A DNA stretch of 64,000 nt from Trochalopteron elliotii (lineage: Eukaryota; Chordata; Aves; Passeriformes; Leiothrichidae): contig JANPWX010000126.1 in assembly GCA_024734555.1 (NCBI GenBank), positions 2,892,011 to 2,956,010 of the forward strand. The letters are read 5' to 3'. The notes beneath the pieces are model-generated. The model made no database searches. It saw nothing but the letters and a program-made list of their open reading frames with translations, and was not told the DNA's origin. The translations under genes were made by a program, and so were the position numbers. The first letter of the stretch is position 1. Each line of letters starts with the position of its first letter. Shown in pieces: positions 38,001-46,617 of this stretch.

Positions 38001-40171
38001 ATGTGCAAAATGCCATTAACCTTTCTTTTTTCCAATTTTCGGAGGCCAGAAGTCTTCAACATTTTGCCCATTTTCCTGAGGAAGATATTCTTAGAAACTT
38101 TCAGATCTTCTTGCAGTGAAAAGATAAATCACCTGATGATTCATGATTTTCTTATATATTTGAAATATGGAGAAGTGTTAAACCAGGCTAATGAATCTCC
38201 ACTCTACGTTTACGTCTCTGTTACTGACAGAAGAACATCAAGAAAAATGAATCTTGAACAAAAATAGCAGGCTGTTTTTCTGTGTTTTATGTAACAGATG
38301 GCAACAGCCTGTTTGACTCGATGGCCGGTGGAATGCGCCTGATCGTGAGCTGCATCTCCTCCTTCCTCATCCTCTCTCTGCTGCTCTTCATGGTCCACCG
38401 GCTGCGCCAGAGGCGGAGAGAGCGCATTGAGTCCTTGATTGGAGCAAATTGTGAGTGTCAGCTCTCACCCTCTCACCTTGTGCTTATTGTTGACACACTG
38501 GTATGTGTAAAGGGGAGACATGGCATCATCTTGCTTGGCTGTGCCTGTGTCTTGGTGGGTTCTTCAAACTTGAGCTTTTGTAGTGGATACTGGAAAAATA
38601 TTTTCGGTTGTATGTGGTCCAAATCTGAAATATCTTCTGTGTGAACAATAGTCCACAGTCTGAAGAGGTTAGAGTCAAATTTAGATGTGACGCAGGACAA
38701 ACAGACTTGGAGCAGGTGGGCCTGGGTATTGTGTAATTGCAGCAAGTTGACTTGGATGGGTTATGCAGACTTTTCTAGGTCTTCAGGAGACATGAGTTCC
38801 TGAAGGGGTGTGAAAAGTGGAAAAAAGTGTTGAGATCTGACTTAAACTGAAGAAGACAGCACGAGATCAAGTCACTCACTCCTTTTCCTTGTCTTGAAAC
38901 AGTGCACCATTTCAACTTGGGCCGCAGGATGCCTGGTTTTGATTACGGTCCTGATGGTTTTGGAACTGGCCTTACTCCACTGCATCTTTCAGACGATGGG
39001 GAAGGTGGAGCATTTCATTTTCACGATCCCCCTCCACCCTATACTGCTTACAAGTACCCAGATATTCAACATCCTGATGACCCACCTCCTCCTTATGAGG
39101 CTTCTGTCAATCCAGACAGCATCCTTTGTTCCACTCCAGGTACGCAGGCAATAATTTCTCTTTTCTCCCACGTTTTCATTTTGGCTAGAGGATGGATTAT
39201 TTTTTTTTAACCTATAATCATGTTTTGTAGCAATCGTGATGGGAAAAGACAGTTTACAAAAAAATCTCCTATTTCTGTGATGGAAAAGTCTTTTTGTTAA
39301 AATGTGTCATTAAGCTTGGTTTTTCTCGAAGGTTCTTTGAATCACCTACATTAGCAGTGGAATCCAATCTGTAAGCAGTTTACCACTTAAACCTTACCTA
39401 TTTTTGAGCCTTACCTTGGATGGATTAGCTGGTTACCTTTTTTCTACCACGCTGATACCATTTTTGGCCTTTTGAAGATAGGTTGATAGAGTTTGGTATT
39501 AAGAAGTAGAACAAATGTCAAGTACAAGAGATTTTGGATAAAATGTATCCAGCCTTTTCTCTCCTCCCTGCTTCCCCCACCCACACCCCCCAAAAATTGA
39601 CCAAAAATACCACTTTCTAATGATTCACCCAGTGCTCTTCAGTTTTGCAGCTGTGATATTCACATACTGTAGAAATCATTCCAATCTGGGATTTTATGGC
39701 AGCATATTTCACAAGATAAGTGAGCCTGATTAGTGCAAGCATCTTATTTATATGTCAAAGTTTTATTTTGGTTACACAATTTTCCTCTTTTGCAGTCTCA
39801 TCTTGTTGTGCATTAGCGCAAAACCAGGAAGAACTCGGAGCTTCCAGAAATACAGGTCATAAACCTGTTTGGGAACATGAAATGATAAACTTCACGTTCT
39901 GATTCTGCTTGTTTTTTTGTCCTTTGCAGATGGAGTTCTTTCTCAGGCTGTGCAAAGCAGTCCTCCATCACTAGGAAACTGTGATGTATCCCCACAGCTT
40001 ACAGAGGGATCTCTTCCTCCCTCAGTTGGTCCTTCTCCAGTGGAGCTGGAAGACTCTGCTGACAGCAGCACCTTTCTTGTCCCTCCTGACACACCCATAA
40101 ATGAAAACACCCCAGCAGAAACTTTGACAGGCAGCCGCCACAGCCACTGTTCCCTCAACACTATTGTATAA
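19950..40171 (+). CDS. DGCR2: DGCR2 (integral membrane protein DGCR2/IDD), exons 2-10, partial at 5' end
   Basis: Join 19950..20072, 27812..27937, 29075..29285, 30270..30346, 32223..32399, 33761..33964, 38298..38450, 38903..39139, 39930..40171. All phases agree and give about 515 residues to the TAA stop. The extracellular part is an LDL-receptor class A module (six Cys), a linker, a C-type-lectin domain with NGS and NHS glycosylation sequons, and a 10-Cys von Willebrand C module. One transmembrane helix with a basic stop-transfer (RLRQRRRER) follows, then a tail with two PPPY motifs and the terminal SLNTIV. This order is diagnostic of DGCR2, a putative adhesion receptor from the DiGeorge/22q11 region; its ligand is not established. 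The start exon with signal peptide lies outside the window (vertebrate relatives are about 550 residues). Eight introns are visible: seven are GT-AG and intron 2 is GC-AG. Confidence 0.95.
20073..27811 (+). other. DGCR2: DGCR2 intron 2 (GC-AG), AT-rich
   Basis: 7.7 kb with no recognisable gene. The 5' splice site is GC rather than GT. It contains a purine-rich, stop-poor stretch at about 21.76-22.28 kb with no recognisable protein. Otherwise it is ordinary AT-rich intronic sequence. Confidence 0.8.
27812..27937 (+). CDS. DGCR2: DGCR2 exon 3: linker between LDLa and lectin domain
   Basis: It follows the acceptor CTGATCCTCAG and ends before GTAAGT. It encodes a hydrophilic, Arg/Gly/His-rich linker including HGKENVD, RGRGGE and the conserved [10 protein letters not shown] end. 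The length of 126 bases keeps phase (2 + 41 codons + 1). The linker joins the two extracellular modules and is less conserved than they are. Confidence 0.92.
27938..29074 (+). other. DGCR2: DGCR2 intron 3
   Basis: 1.1 kb GT-AG intron. It has no gene inside and one structured inverted repeat at 28953-28989 (CACCTCC / GGAGGTG with outer GTGTG / CACAC). Confidence 0.8.
28953..28989. repeat. Compound hairpin in intron 3
   Basis: CACCTCC (28958-28964) pairs with GGAGGTG (28971-28977) around a 6-base loop. The outer GTGTG (28953-28957) can pair with CACAC (28985-28989). GTGTGCAC also occurs as a direct repeat on both sides. Confidence 0.65.
29075..29285 (+). CDS. DGCR2: DGCR2 exon 4: C-type-lectin domain, first part
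   Basis: The exon starts after the acceptor GTTTCCTAG. It encodes [30 protein letters not shown] and [10 protein letters not shown], ending in DQRR with the last codon split by the donor GTGAGT. CPxGWHxYEG and the W-AxxTC pattern are typical C-type-lectin N-terminal features. The NGS tripeptide is a candidate N-glycosylation site. 211 bases, phase-consistent on both sides. Confidence 0.94.
29286..30269 (+). other. DGCR2: DGCR2 intron 4
   Basis: 984-base GT-AG intron; nothing else recognised in it. Confidence 0.8.
30270..30346 (+). CDS. DGCR2: DGCR2 exon 5: C-type-lectin domain, middle part
   Basis: A 77-base exon between TTTTTCAG and GTGAGT. It encodes [20 protein letters not shown] and then EVAYK. 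WVGYQY corresponds to the WIGL-like core of the lectin fold. NHS is a possible N-glycosylation sequon. Both splice phases match the neighbouring exons. Confidence 0.94.
30347..32222 (+). other. DGCR2: DGCR2 intron 5
   Basis: 1.9 kb GT-AG intron. It holds a CTCF-like motif on the minus strand at 31357-31369 and an unremarkable 148-codon ORF (31663-32109) with no recognisable composition. No gene seen. Confidence 0.8.
31357..31369 (-). promoter_or_regulatory. CTCF-like motif in intron 5
   Basis: The minus strand reads TCAGCAGATGGCA, matching the published CTCF core (CCASYAGRKGGCR) at 12 of 13 positions. This is a prediction from sequence only; occupancy is unknown. Confidence 0.4.
32223..32399 (+). 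CDS. DGCR2: DGCR2 exon 6: C-type-lectin domain, C-terminal part
   Basis: It follows the acceptor CTTGTTCCAG and ends at the donor GTAAGT. It encodes [37 protein letters not shown] and SSFLCKR. The paired cysteines and the final FLCKR are the C-terminal end of the lectin fold (the FxCK consensus). 177 bases, phase-consistent. An alternative AG 30 bases upstream (after TGTCCACAG) is not needed. Confidence 0.94.
32400..33760 (+). other. DGCR2: DGCR2 intron 6
   Basis: 1.4 kb GT-AG intron with a degraded CR1 3' end (about 33035-33172). No gene seen. Confidence 0.8.
33035..33172 (+). mobile_element. Degenerate CR1 3'-end fragment
   Basis: The stretch CATGGCTGACCCTGCTTTGA, then GAGACCTCCTCAGC and TTCCAGTCTTACC, resembles the 3' tail of older bird CR1 subfamilies on the plus strand. 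It is diverged, so this is a moderate call. Confidence 0.55.
33761..33964 (+). CDS. DGCR2: DGCR2 exon 7: von Willebrand factor C module
   Basis: It starts after TCTGTTCTAG and ends before GTAAGA. The encoded 67 residues carry ten cysteines in VWC order, including CLSCTC (C-xx-C-x-C) and CCKFTC (CC-xx-C), with the conserved RPQGCQQY. The module lies between the lectin domain and the membrane. VWC modules usually mediate protein contacts; the partner is unknown. Confidence 0.95.
34565..34736 (+). mobile_element. CR1 LINE 3'-end fragment
   Basis: Plus-strand sequence with the CR1 end signature: CAACCTGCTCTGGCTGATGC, then GGTTGGACTGGGTGATCTC and CAACCATTCTGTGAT at the tail. It is short and 5'-truncated, as most bird CR1 copies are. 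Confidence 0.85.
37511..37527. repeat. (GT)n microsatellite
   Basis: Eight GT units in a row within DGCR2 intron 7. Confidence 0.9.
38298..38450 (+). CDS. DGCR2: DGCR2 exon 8: transmembrane segment
   Basis: The exon follows TTTATGTAACAG and ends at GTGAGT. It encodes [12 protein letters not shown], then the hydrophobic helix [20 protein letters not shown], then the basic stop-transfer RLRQRRRER and IESLIGAN. This sets the topology: the lectin and VWC domains are outside and the C-terminus is cytoplasmic. 153 bases, phase-consistent. Confidence 0.95.
38451..38902 (+). other. DGCR2: DGCR2 intron 8
   Basis: 452-base GT-AG intron; nothing else recognised. Confidence 0.8.
38903..39139 (+). CDS. 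DGCR2: DGCR2 exon 9: cytoplasmic tail with two PPPY motifs
   Basis: The acceptor is TTGAAACAG and the donor GTACGC. It encodes [18 protein letters not shown], then [27 protein letters not shown] and DPPPPYEAS. The two PPPY motifs are classical ligands of WW domains such as those of NEDD4-family ubiquitin ligases. That family knowledge suggests regulated turnover, but it has not been shown here. 237 bases, phase-consistent. Confidence 0.94.
39140..39929 (+). other. DGCR2: DGCR2 intron 9
   Basis: 790-base GT-AG intron. No additional exon is needed for the frame. Confidence 0.8.
39930..40171 (+). CDS. DGCR2: DGCR2 exon 10: C-terminal tail and stop
   Basis: It follows the acceptor TTTGTCCTTTGCAG. 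The Ser/Pro-rich tail ends with the family hallmarks [18 protein letters not shown] and SLNTIV, then TAA at 40169-40171. The first part of the exon ([14 protein letters not shown]) is poorly conserved, whereas the ELEDSADSS block and the C-terminal hexapeptide are recognisable. Confidence 0.92.
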
Positions 40172-41332
40172 AGGAGTGAAACGCCCAGCACCGCTCAGAG
40201 TTCTAGCAACTGTTTGCACAAACACTAATCCGTGGCTTGAACTTCAGAAGGAATCTCCACTTTGTTTTTCAAACACTGCTTTTATGTTCTAGATTAGGAT
40301 TGTGCCTCTCGTTTTTTGGCTGTCGTTATTCATTCACTAATCAGTATGTCCTGTAAATATGGATTGTACAACTGCTCTTTTTTTCCATTGGCTGTGGAAA
40401 GGAGAGCACAGAATTCCTTTGACTTCTGAGGAGGTGAGAAGTATGGGTAGTTTGGGTTGGTTTTTTTTTCTTAACCTGAAAGGAATCAAAATCTACATCA
40501 GAGAAAAGCTGCTTGGATTTGGCTGGATACCACTGGACCCAGGAAAAAGACAATGGAAAAGAAGGGTGGGGGCAGTCACTGTTCAAGCAGAGAAGATGGA
40601 GCTGCAGGGGAGGGGGCTGGGGGCCTGTTTTATGGAGTGGGACACATGTCATCAAGAGTTACACTGTGTAAAACACTTGGGGTTTTGATCTGCCTTGATC
40701 AGAACACCAGAGAAACTGGAGGAGGAATGGTCCACGCAATATGTGACAAGTGGTACTGAGAAAACTGGGATTTGCAATTACAATTATTTGTTGTCAGTAG
40801 CTGCAAAACCTCATATTGTTGGATAAGCTTCTGGCCCATGAAGAAAACTGGGTCTGTGTGACGTCCCTTTGGTAGAACCCTCACATGTGTTAGGAAGTAT
40901 TTTAGGGAAGAGATGGGGAGCAATTAACTTTAATGCAGCCTGAGTTCACTGTATGAAGCCCCTGTTTGTTCTAAGCCCATAAGGAAGATTGAGGTATTTT
41001 CTTTCTAGTTTAACTTCCTTACGGTGAATGGTTGCACAAAACTGGCCTGGATAAAAGACCACTGTTCTTGCTTTTCTTATTGCATGCTATATTTAGCATG
41101 TGTGTTCCCTCCTCTTCATTTCACTTCTTTACAGTTTTACAAATACCACTTAAAAATGGTTATCAACATGTACTATAGGTGATGTTTAATTCTAATTGGA
41201 CACCTGTTCCTTATCTCAGTCCCATAAATAGCCAACCCTGTTCTAGAGATTTCTCCTGTGCCCCCCCAAACCGTTTATCCAGGTCCCACGAGGGGATATA
41301 ATGAGGTTAGTGTACTTAAATCAATAAAGCCG

Positions 41333-41338
41333 TTTGCT
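41333..41338 (+). terminator. Poly(A) signal AATAAA, candidate 1
   Basis: AATAAA about 1.16 kb after the DGCR2 stop, followed by a T/G-containing stretch. Candidate proximal site. Confidence 0.4.
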
Positions 41339-42257
41339 TCAGTCTGATATGTCATCTTAAATTTCCCCCTCGTATTGAACTCTTTAAGCTAAGTTAATTT
41401 ACAGATGGCAAAGATTCATTCAGTCCCTCACGAAACCCAAAGTCAAGCACTGTTGGTTTTGATAATGAGTACAAAATAATCTTTACAGGCAATTTTAAAT
41501 CTAAGTTTGGATTTCAGTGTACAAATAATTTACCCTTTTCTCCATCCTCCCATTGCCTCTGCTTCTCCTTGACTTACTGTAACAGTCAGCAGATGAGATG
41601 AATTTTAAGGAATTTGTAAAGAATGCCTCTTGTGAGTGGTCTCCTGTTACCTTATGAAGGGTACAAGCCTAGAGGGACAGGAAGAAAACACTGCATGGGG
41701 GTGTGTATGTGATCTATTTTTCTAGTAATGATGAGAAATCATACTTGTATGACAAATCCTAACCCACTGTTGTGGTTTCCCAGTGCAGCTGACTCTTTCC
41801 CCATGGAATTTGCTGCTACTTTCTATTCCCTGTCTTGCCTATAGGCTTATACCGTACTTGGGGATTGGTCTTGACAATTCAACTCGTTTTGCACAGAAAG
41901 CTGTGAGTTTGGTTATTGAGGTCGTATCTGGTGTCTCGACGTGCAGACACTTGCAAACAGCCCTGACTCCATCGGAGAGCGTGAATCACAGTTCTGGGGA
42001 GCGCTGCTGGCACACGAGTGGGAGGAAGCACTGGTTGGTGGGAAGCCTCTCCACCTGGAGCTATTCCACCACCCCATCCTGCTCTCTGCCCTGCCTGGCT
42101 CCAGCAGCAGTGCTACAAAACGAGAGGAGCGGTTCTCCACCCTGTGCGATCTCTGACAGAGTCCTCCTCCGAGTTCCAAGTCCTGGTCTAATGAAGTGGA
42201 TGGATAGCAGTAGTCAGAACCATGCATACAAATTATTGAGCATTTCTGAAGTATGAA

Positions 42258-42263
42258 AATAAA
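42258..42263 (+). terminator. Poly(A) signal AATAAA, candidate 2
   Basis: AATAAA about 2.1 kb after the stop, followed by GGGTTTTGTGCGTTTTTG, a good GT-rich downstream element. Confidence 0.5.
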
Positions 42264-42344
42264 GCGGGTTTTGTGCGTTTTTGAGCACATTCATACGTTT
42301 TATACATTGTATGTACTGATTTTTCTTTAGTTTTATAGGTACGA

Positions 42345-42413
42345 ATGCGTGTGTGCGTGCGTGTGTTTCTGGGTGGTGATATATATATACACACACATAT
42401 ATATATATCTCTA
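42345..42413. repeat. TG/TA/CA alternating dinucleotide tract
   Basis: TGCGTGTGTGCGTGCGTGTG is followed after a short gap by ATATATATACACACACATAT and more AT units. It is compound purine-pyrimidine alternation in the presumed DGCR2 3' UTR. Confidence 0.85.
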
Positions 42414-43068
42414 TACATACTGTAGACAGTAACCTTTGTGCTGCGTCCAGCTAGGTGAAGCTAAGCACTGAGATAGAAATTAGGCTCTAGGGTTAATACT
42501 TCTCTCGAGCTGGCTACACTCTCTTGTAGGACAGGCTGTGATAGTGTACACTTAAATAGGATGCAAAGTCTATGCTACTACGATCTGTTCCTGAAAAATA
42601 CTTTGTTAGCAGTGCAAAATAGAAAATTTCCAATTTCTTTTGAAGCCAGATGGAATATTTGTTCTTTGTAGTATCCTAGCGCAATAACAAAAGGCCTTTT
42701 GGCTTGGTTCAGTCTCTGAAGCTGTATTTTGTGGCTGAGGTGAACAGATACCTTACCTCACACTTCTCCTAACACTGCGGGAATCTGTTCAATATTTTTG
42801 TATTTTATTTTTGGTTCTGTGGTGAATTTTATTTGCAAATAAGCTCTGTTACAACTGGCAACTTCATTGTGGCTCCTGGTTGTAGCTATTCCAAATGGAG
42901 GCTTCTTTGTAGAAGCCTCAGTGTGATATTTTCCCCATTGCTTCTGAGCCTATTTTCTGTTTTCCCCTATCCTTCTTCATCTTAACTGTAAACAAGGGAA
43001 ATTCTGCCTTGAATCGAGCAGCTCACTAAGTACAGCTCATTTACCTCTCAGTGAGCTTCTAATTTGGC

Positions 43069-43074
43069 AATAAA
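43069..43074 (+). terminator. Poly(A) signal AATAAA, candidate 3
   Basis: AATAAA about 2.9 kb after the stop, followed by TTGTCTCTTTTTTTCCC, a T-rich downstream element. Confidence 0.45.
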
Positions 43075-44831
43075 ATTGTCTCTTTTTTTCCCTTTTAATG
43101 TAGCTTTTTCACATTGAGTACTTTCTCTTGGAGTAAGAGCCTTTGTAGCAGGAAATGTCCCAACTACTCAGACTGCTGGACCAACTGGGGAAGAGTTAAA
43201 TTTTCTTGACAGCAGTGGACTCAGCAAACCTTCCTTGCCCTTGGCAAGGTGACTGGTGGGCAGTTTGTTCTGAGTGCCGATGACAGAGGGTTGGTGCTTG
43301 CCCAAGGAAAATCTCTCTGGTTTGATTGCCATTAGATTGATGAGATCTTTGGAGTTACTTTCTGCATTGATTTTTCCCCACTGCCATTCACATCTCTAGA
43401 TGTTTTTCTTAACAATTGATGCATCCTGTATGCCCCTGCAGCCCCAGCAGGGAGATGGCATTGCCACATGGTTTCCAGCAGGCTGTGTGAGCCCAGGGTG
43501 TGTTTTTCTCGGGATGTCCTTGACCACAGTTGTTGTCAAGTCCCAGCACTTAGTTCTGTGCTGGGCTGGTCTTGTCCCACTGTGCCCTTGGACCAAGCTG
43601 CTCCTCAGCTTCCTCGTGCTGTGGTGCCATTTTGAGGTCTCTGCTGTTCCCAGAGCAGCCCCAGACACTGTTTTGTCAGTGATGCCCATCCACGGTCTCA
43701 CAGCAGCCTCTGGCTCTGTACTGGGTGAGTTGAGAGTTAAAATGTTACAGGGGCAGTGGGTTCTGTTGTGCAGGATCAGCACCATCATAAAGGTGTGCAA
43801 GGAACTTGTCTGTGTAATGTTCAGTCCTGTTTAGTTTGAGCCTCTGACTGTTCCTTTAGCCAAGCACAGCAGGACACTGATCTAGATGAAAAATGAAGTA
43901 GGTGGACATTTCTTTCTGAGGGCTGAATCTTACAGTTGGTGGGTGCTCTGCCTCCACAGGTGCCATGGGGTGATGGCCTGTTTCAGTACTTGGGAAGAAA
44001 ATGTTCTTTGTGACCAGTAATTATTACCATTCTTTTCCCATCTCATGTTAAATAAATTTGAACCTGGTACTTAAAGATGTTTTTATCTTTCAGATGTGAC
44101 TTCTCAGTGGCAAAACACTGATGTTTTAATGTTGCCTCGTACAATCCATAGTGTGCATCTCCTTTTTTCAGTTGCTGAAACGTCTTCTTTCTCTCTAGCT
44201 AAGGAACATGTAATATGCAGAAATTTCTTTTGAATTTCCCTTGCAAGTTGGGAGCTGGACCGTAAAATTAGAGCAGTTGAGTGTAGAGGAGGTGAATCAA
44301 AGTTCATGTTTGCTTCTCATGTTCCCCAGTCCCAAGTGAAGTAGGTGTTTCCTTGGAATAGATGCTTTCGGTGATGAAGATGCGCTTCCTCCTAACAACA
44401 GTCAGCATTGCCTGCCTGCTACGGTACCACATAGCTTTAATTTTCTAGTCTGTGCCCCTCGAGTGTTGAGTGGGTCAGGGTTGATGCCAGCAGAGGTGGC
44501 TGGGCTGTGCCATCCCTGTGTGTTGGGCTGAGGGCGCCTGGGAGGCTGCGAGAGAATGAGACACTGCTTTTTACCTTCCTCTGGAAAATCATTTTAGCCA
44601 GCGCTGCACTTGCAGGCTTCTCCTGTGTAGTTGGTTTGTGACTGGACTTAACTGTGGCAGTGTATAAAAGATTTTGATATTCTGTGAAATACCATGTAGA
44701 ATTTAAATTTGATACTATAATAATTGAGTCCCTGTGACACTGGTTTTTGTTTTAACTTCTTTGGGGTTGGCACTAATCTCTCTTTTTTTTTTTTTCCAAG
44801 ATGCTGTGAGAAACATTTCATCCAAATGCCA

Positions 44832-44837
44832 AATAAA
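44832..44837 (+). terminator. Poly(A) signal AATAAA, distal candidate
   Basis: AATAAATTGTGTTCTG with GTGTTCC further on. Composition turns GC-rich soon after, so this could be the most distal end of the DGCR2 transcription unit. Another AATAAA lies at 44051. Confidence 0.4.
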
Positions 44838-46599
44838 TTGTGTTCTGTAAGACAAATGTGTTCCAATGTCTCCTGATTTCTGCATCAATGTGGTTCCCCA
44901 GCGTTGTGAAGGAGGGTTTTGTTCAATCACGCTTCTGAGCTGTGATCTTGCAAAAAGATCAATAGGTGCATTTAACTTTGAGCAGGTAGTCTGCAAGAGT
45001 TCCTGTCTGTACAGATTCCAGTGGGATTCACCTGGATTAATGTAATTTTAGGAAAGTCTTGGGTTTATACCCAAGATGATTGAGTGCAGCGTATTCCTGC
45101 TGCCGTCCCCAAACCCATGGGACGCTGCTGGGTCCAGGGGCCGGGGGTTCTGCAGGATGGAGAGGCTGGTGCAGATTCCCAGCTCCCTGTTTCTGCACGA
45201 GCCGCCGGGCTCGCAGTGTTTGCGGTGGGCGCTGCGGGGCTGGGCCGTGCCCCGCTGGCAGGGTGCGGTCATTGCTGAGCGGCGTCCAGCGCGCACTGTC
45301 GCTGTGGGGCCGGGCAGAGCTCCTCTCCCTCATCCCTGTGCCTGCACAGGGCAGCTGCCACCGCAGCCGCTCCCTGGACCTGAACAGCGCAGCTCCAGAG
45401 CCTCATATCGGCTCCAGCCGGGTGCTGCTGGCTCAACTGAGGGCGATGGGGCGAGCCCTTCCTCCGCTGCTGCTCCTGCGGGGTGGACACGCATCTCTGC
45501 CGGATGTCGCCGAGCTCTTGGAGGTGCTCAGTCTGGCCTGGAACCCCGTGGGCTCTGCTGATGCTGGGAGATCCCGTGCAGACACAATTTGCCCTTGCCT
45601 CCTGCCCCTTGCCTGGGGACAGAACTCTTCCTGTAGGGAGCAGCGTGGATTGTCCGGAGCACAGCCCCGGCTCTCGGGGCTCCCCACGCTGACCCGGGGA
45701 CACACGTGTCCAGAGGCAGCTGTCTGTGTTGACCCTCGGGTGCTGTGGCAGGGCGTTGCTGGGCAGCCTCCTGCTGTAAGCTCTTAGCAGCTTAAAACGC
45801 GTTTTTCTGAGAGGGTGACGAGCAGCTGTGCTCAGCACGGCGTGTCCGGGGCGCTCAGGCGCTGGGAGAGCGCCAGGGCGGGGGAGCGTGTCCGACCCGC
45901 GGCGGGGCCGTGTGCCGGCAGTGCCCCCGGGGGTGCCAGGCCGTGGGGAGGGAGATGTCGCTGACCCCGGCGGCGGCGGGAGCGTGGCATGAATGAAGGG
46001 GCTGTGCAGCGGCGTGTGGCCAGAGCGCATCTGCCGGCCACAGTGCCTCCTTTGTGCCGGCTCCTGCTGCGCTCCCTGCCCTGCTCCCGGGCTTTCTTCC
46101 TAGGCTAGCACCAGCTTATTATGGAGATCAAAGATCAGAGTATGTACTGCCTGTGAACTTGCCTCTGTGGATGCTCACCTTTCTTGGTGCACCCATCCCT
46201 GTGTGATGTGAATCACGCACTAGAGGCTTAAGCCTTGGTCTTGTCCCTGTCCCTGTTAGCCCGGGTCCCTGGCCAGGCTCCCGGGTGTCAGTGCAGGATT
46301 TACCTCCAGAAGCTGCTGGCACCTCTGCTGTGTGCTGGCACAGGGCTTGCTGATGGTGCACGTGGTGGGGGTTCCCACCAAGGTGGCACCGTGCCCACGA
46401 CCAATCGATGGCTGCAGCTTAAGTAACTATTTTTATCTTTCAGTGGTATTTTTCCCATTATCATGGCTCTTGCCCTTGATGCTGTGACTACGCGTGTCTG
46501 CGGAGACCTCGCCACCTCCTGGATCGGTGGCAGCAGGCTGATGGACGTGGTGCCGCCCTATGAGGACGGCCCAAACCTGCACGATCAGCTGTGAGCTCA

Positions 46600-46617
46600 C
46601 CACCACCACCACCACCA
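46600..46617. repeat. (CAC)n triplet repeat
   Basis: Six consecutive CAC units on the plus strand. Confidence 0.85.

Larger units (their letters stand above)
33965..38297 (+). other. DGCR2: DGCR2 intron 7
   Basis: 4.3 kb GT-AG intron with a CR1 3' end (34565-34736), a short GT repeat (37511-37527) and a locally duplicated ACAGTCCTTGGTT (about 36248 and 36291). No gene recognised. Confidence 0.8.
40172..44855 (+). other. DGCR2: DGCR2 3' UTR and downstream flank
   Basis: AT-rich non-coding sequence follows the stop, with AATAAA hexamers at 41333, 42258, 43069, 44051 and 44832. The UTR could end at any of these; several used sites are plausible. A purine-pyrimidine alternating tract (TG/TA/CA) sits at about 42345-42413. 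ORFs here, for example 41783-42256, have no recognisable product. Confidence 0.6.

Noticed and set aside
41783..42256. 157-codon ORF in the DGCR2 3' UTR
   Set aside because: No recognisable protein, a second unrelated ORF lies on the other strand, and it sits in an expected long UTR.
45080..46030. 235- and 253-codon ORFs on opposite strands as protein-coding genes
   Set aside because: Both lie in CpG-rich DNA over the same bases and show no recognisable motif or splice structure. Kept only as a CpG-island observation.
46463..46591. 43-codon ORF (MALALDAVTTRV...) after an acceptor-like ATTTTTATCTTTCAG
   Set aside because: The acceptor and codon usage look fair, but there is no matching upstream exon, no known family and a CAC repeat right after the stop. 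Not enough to call an exon.
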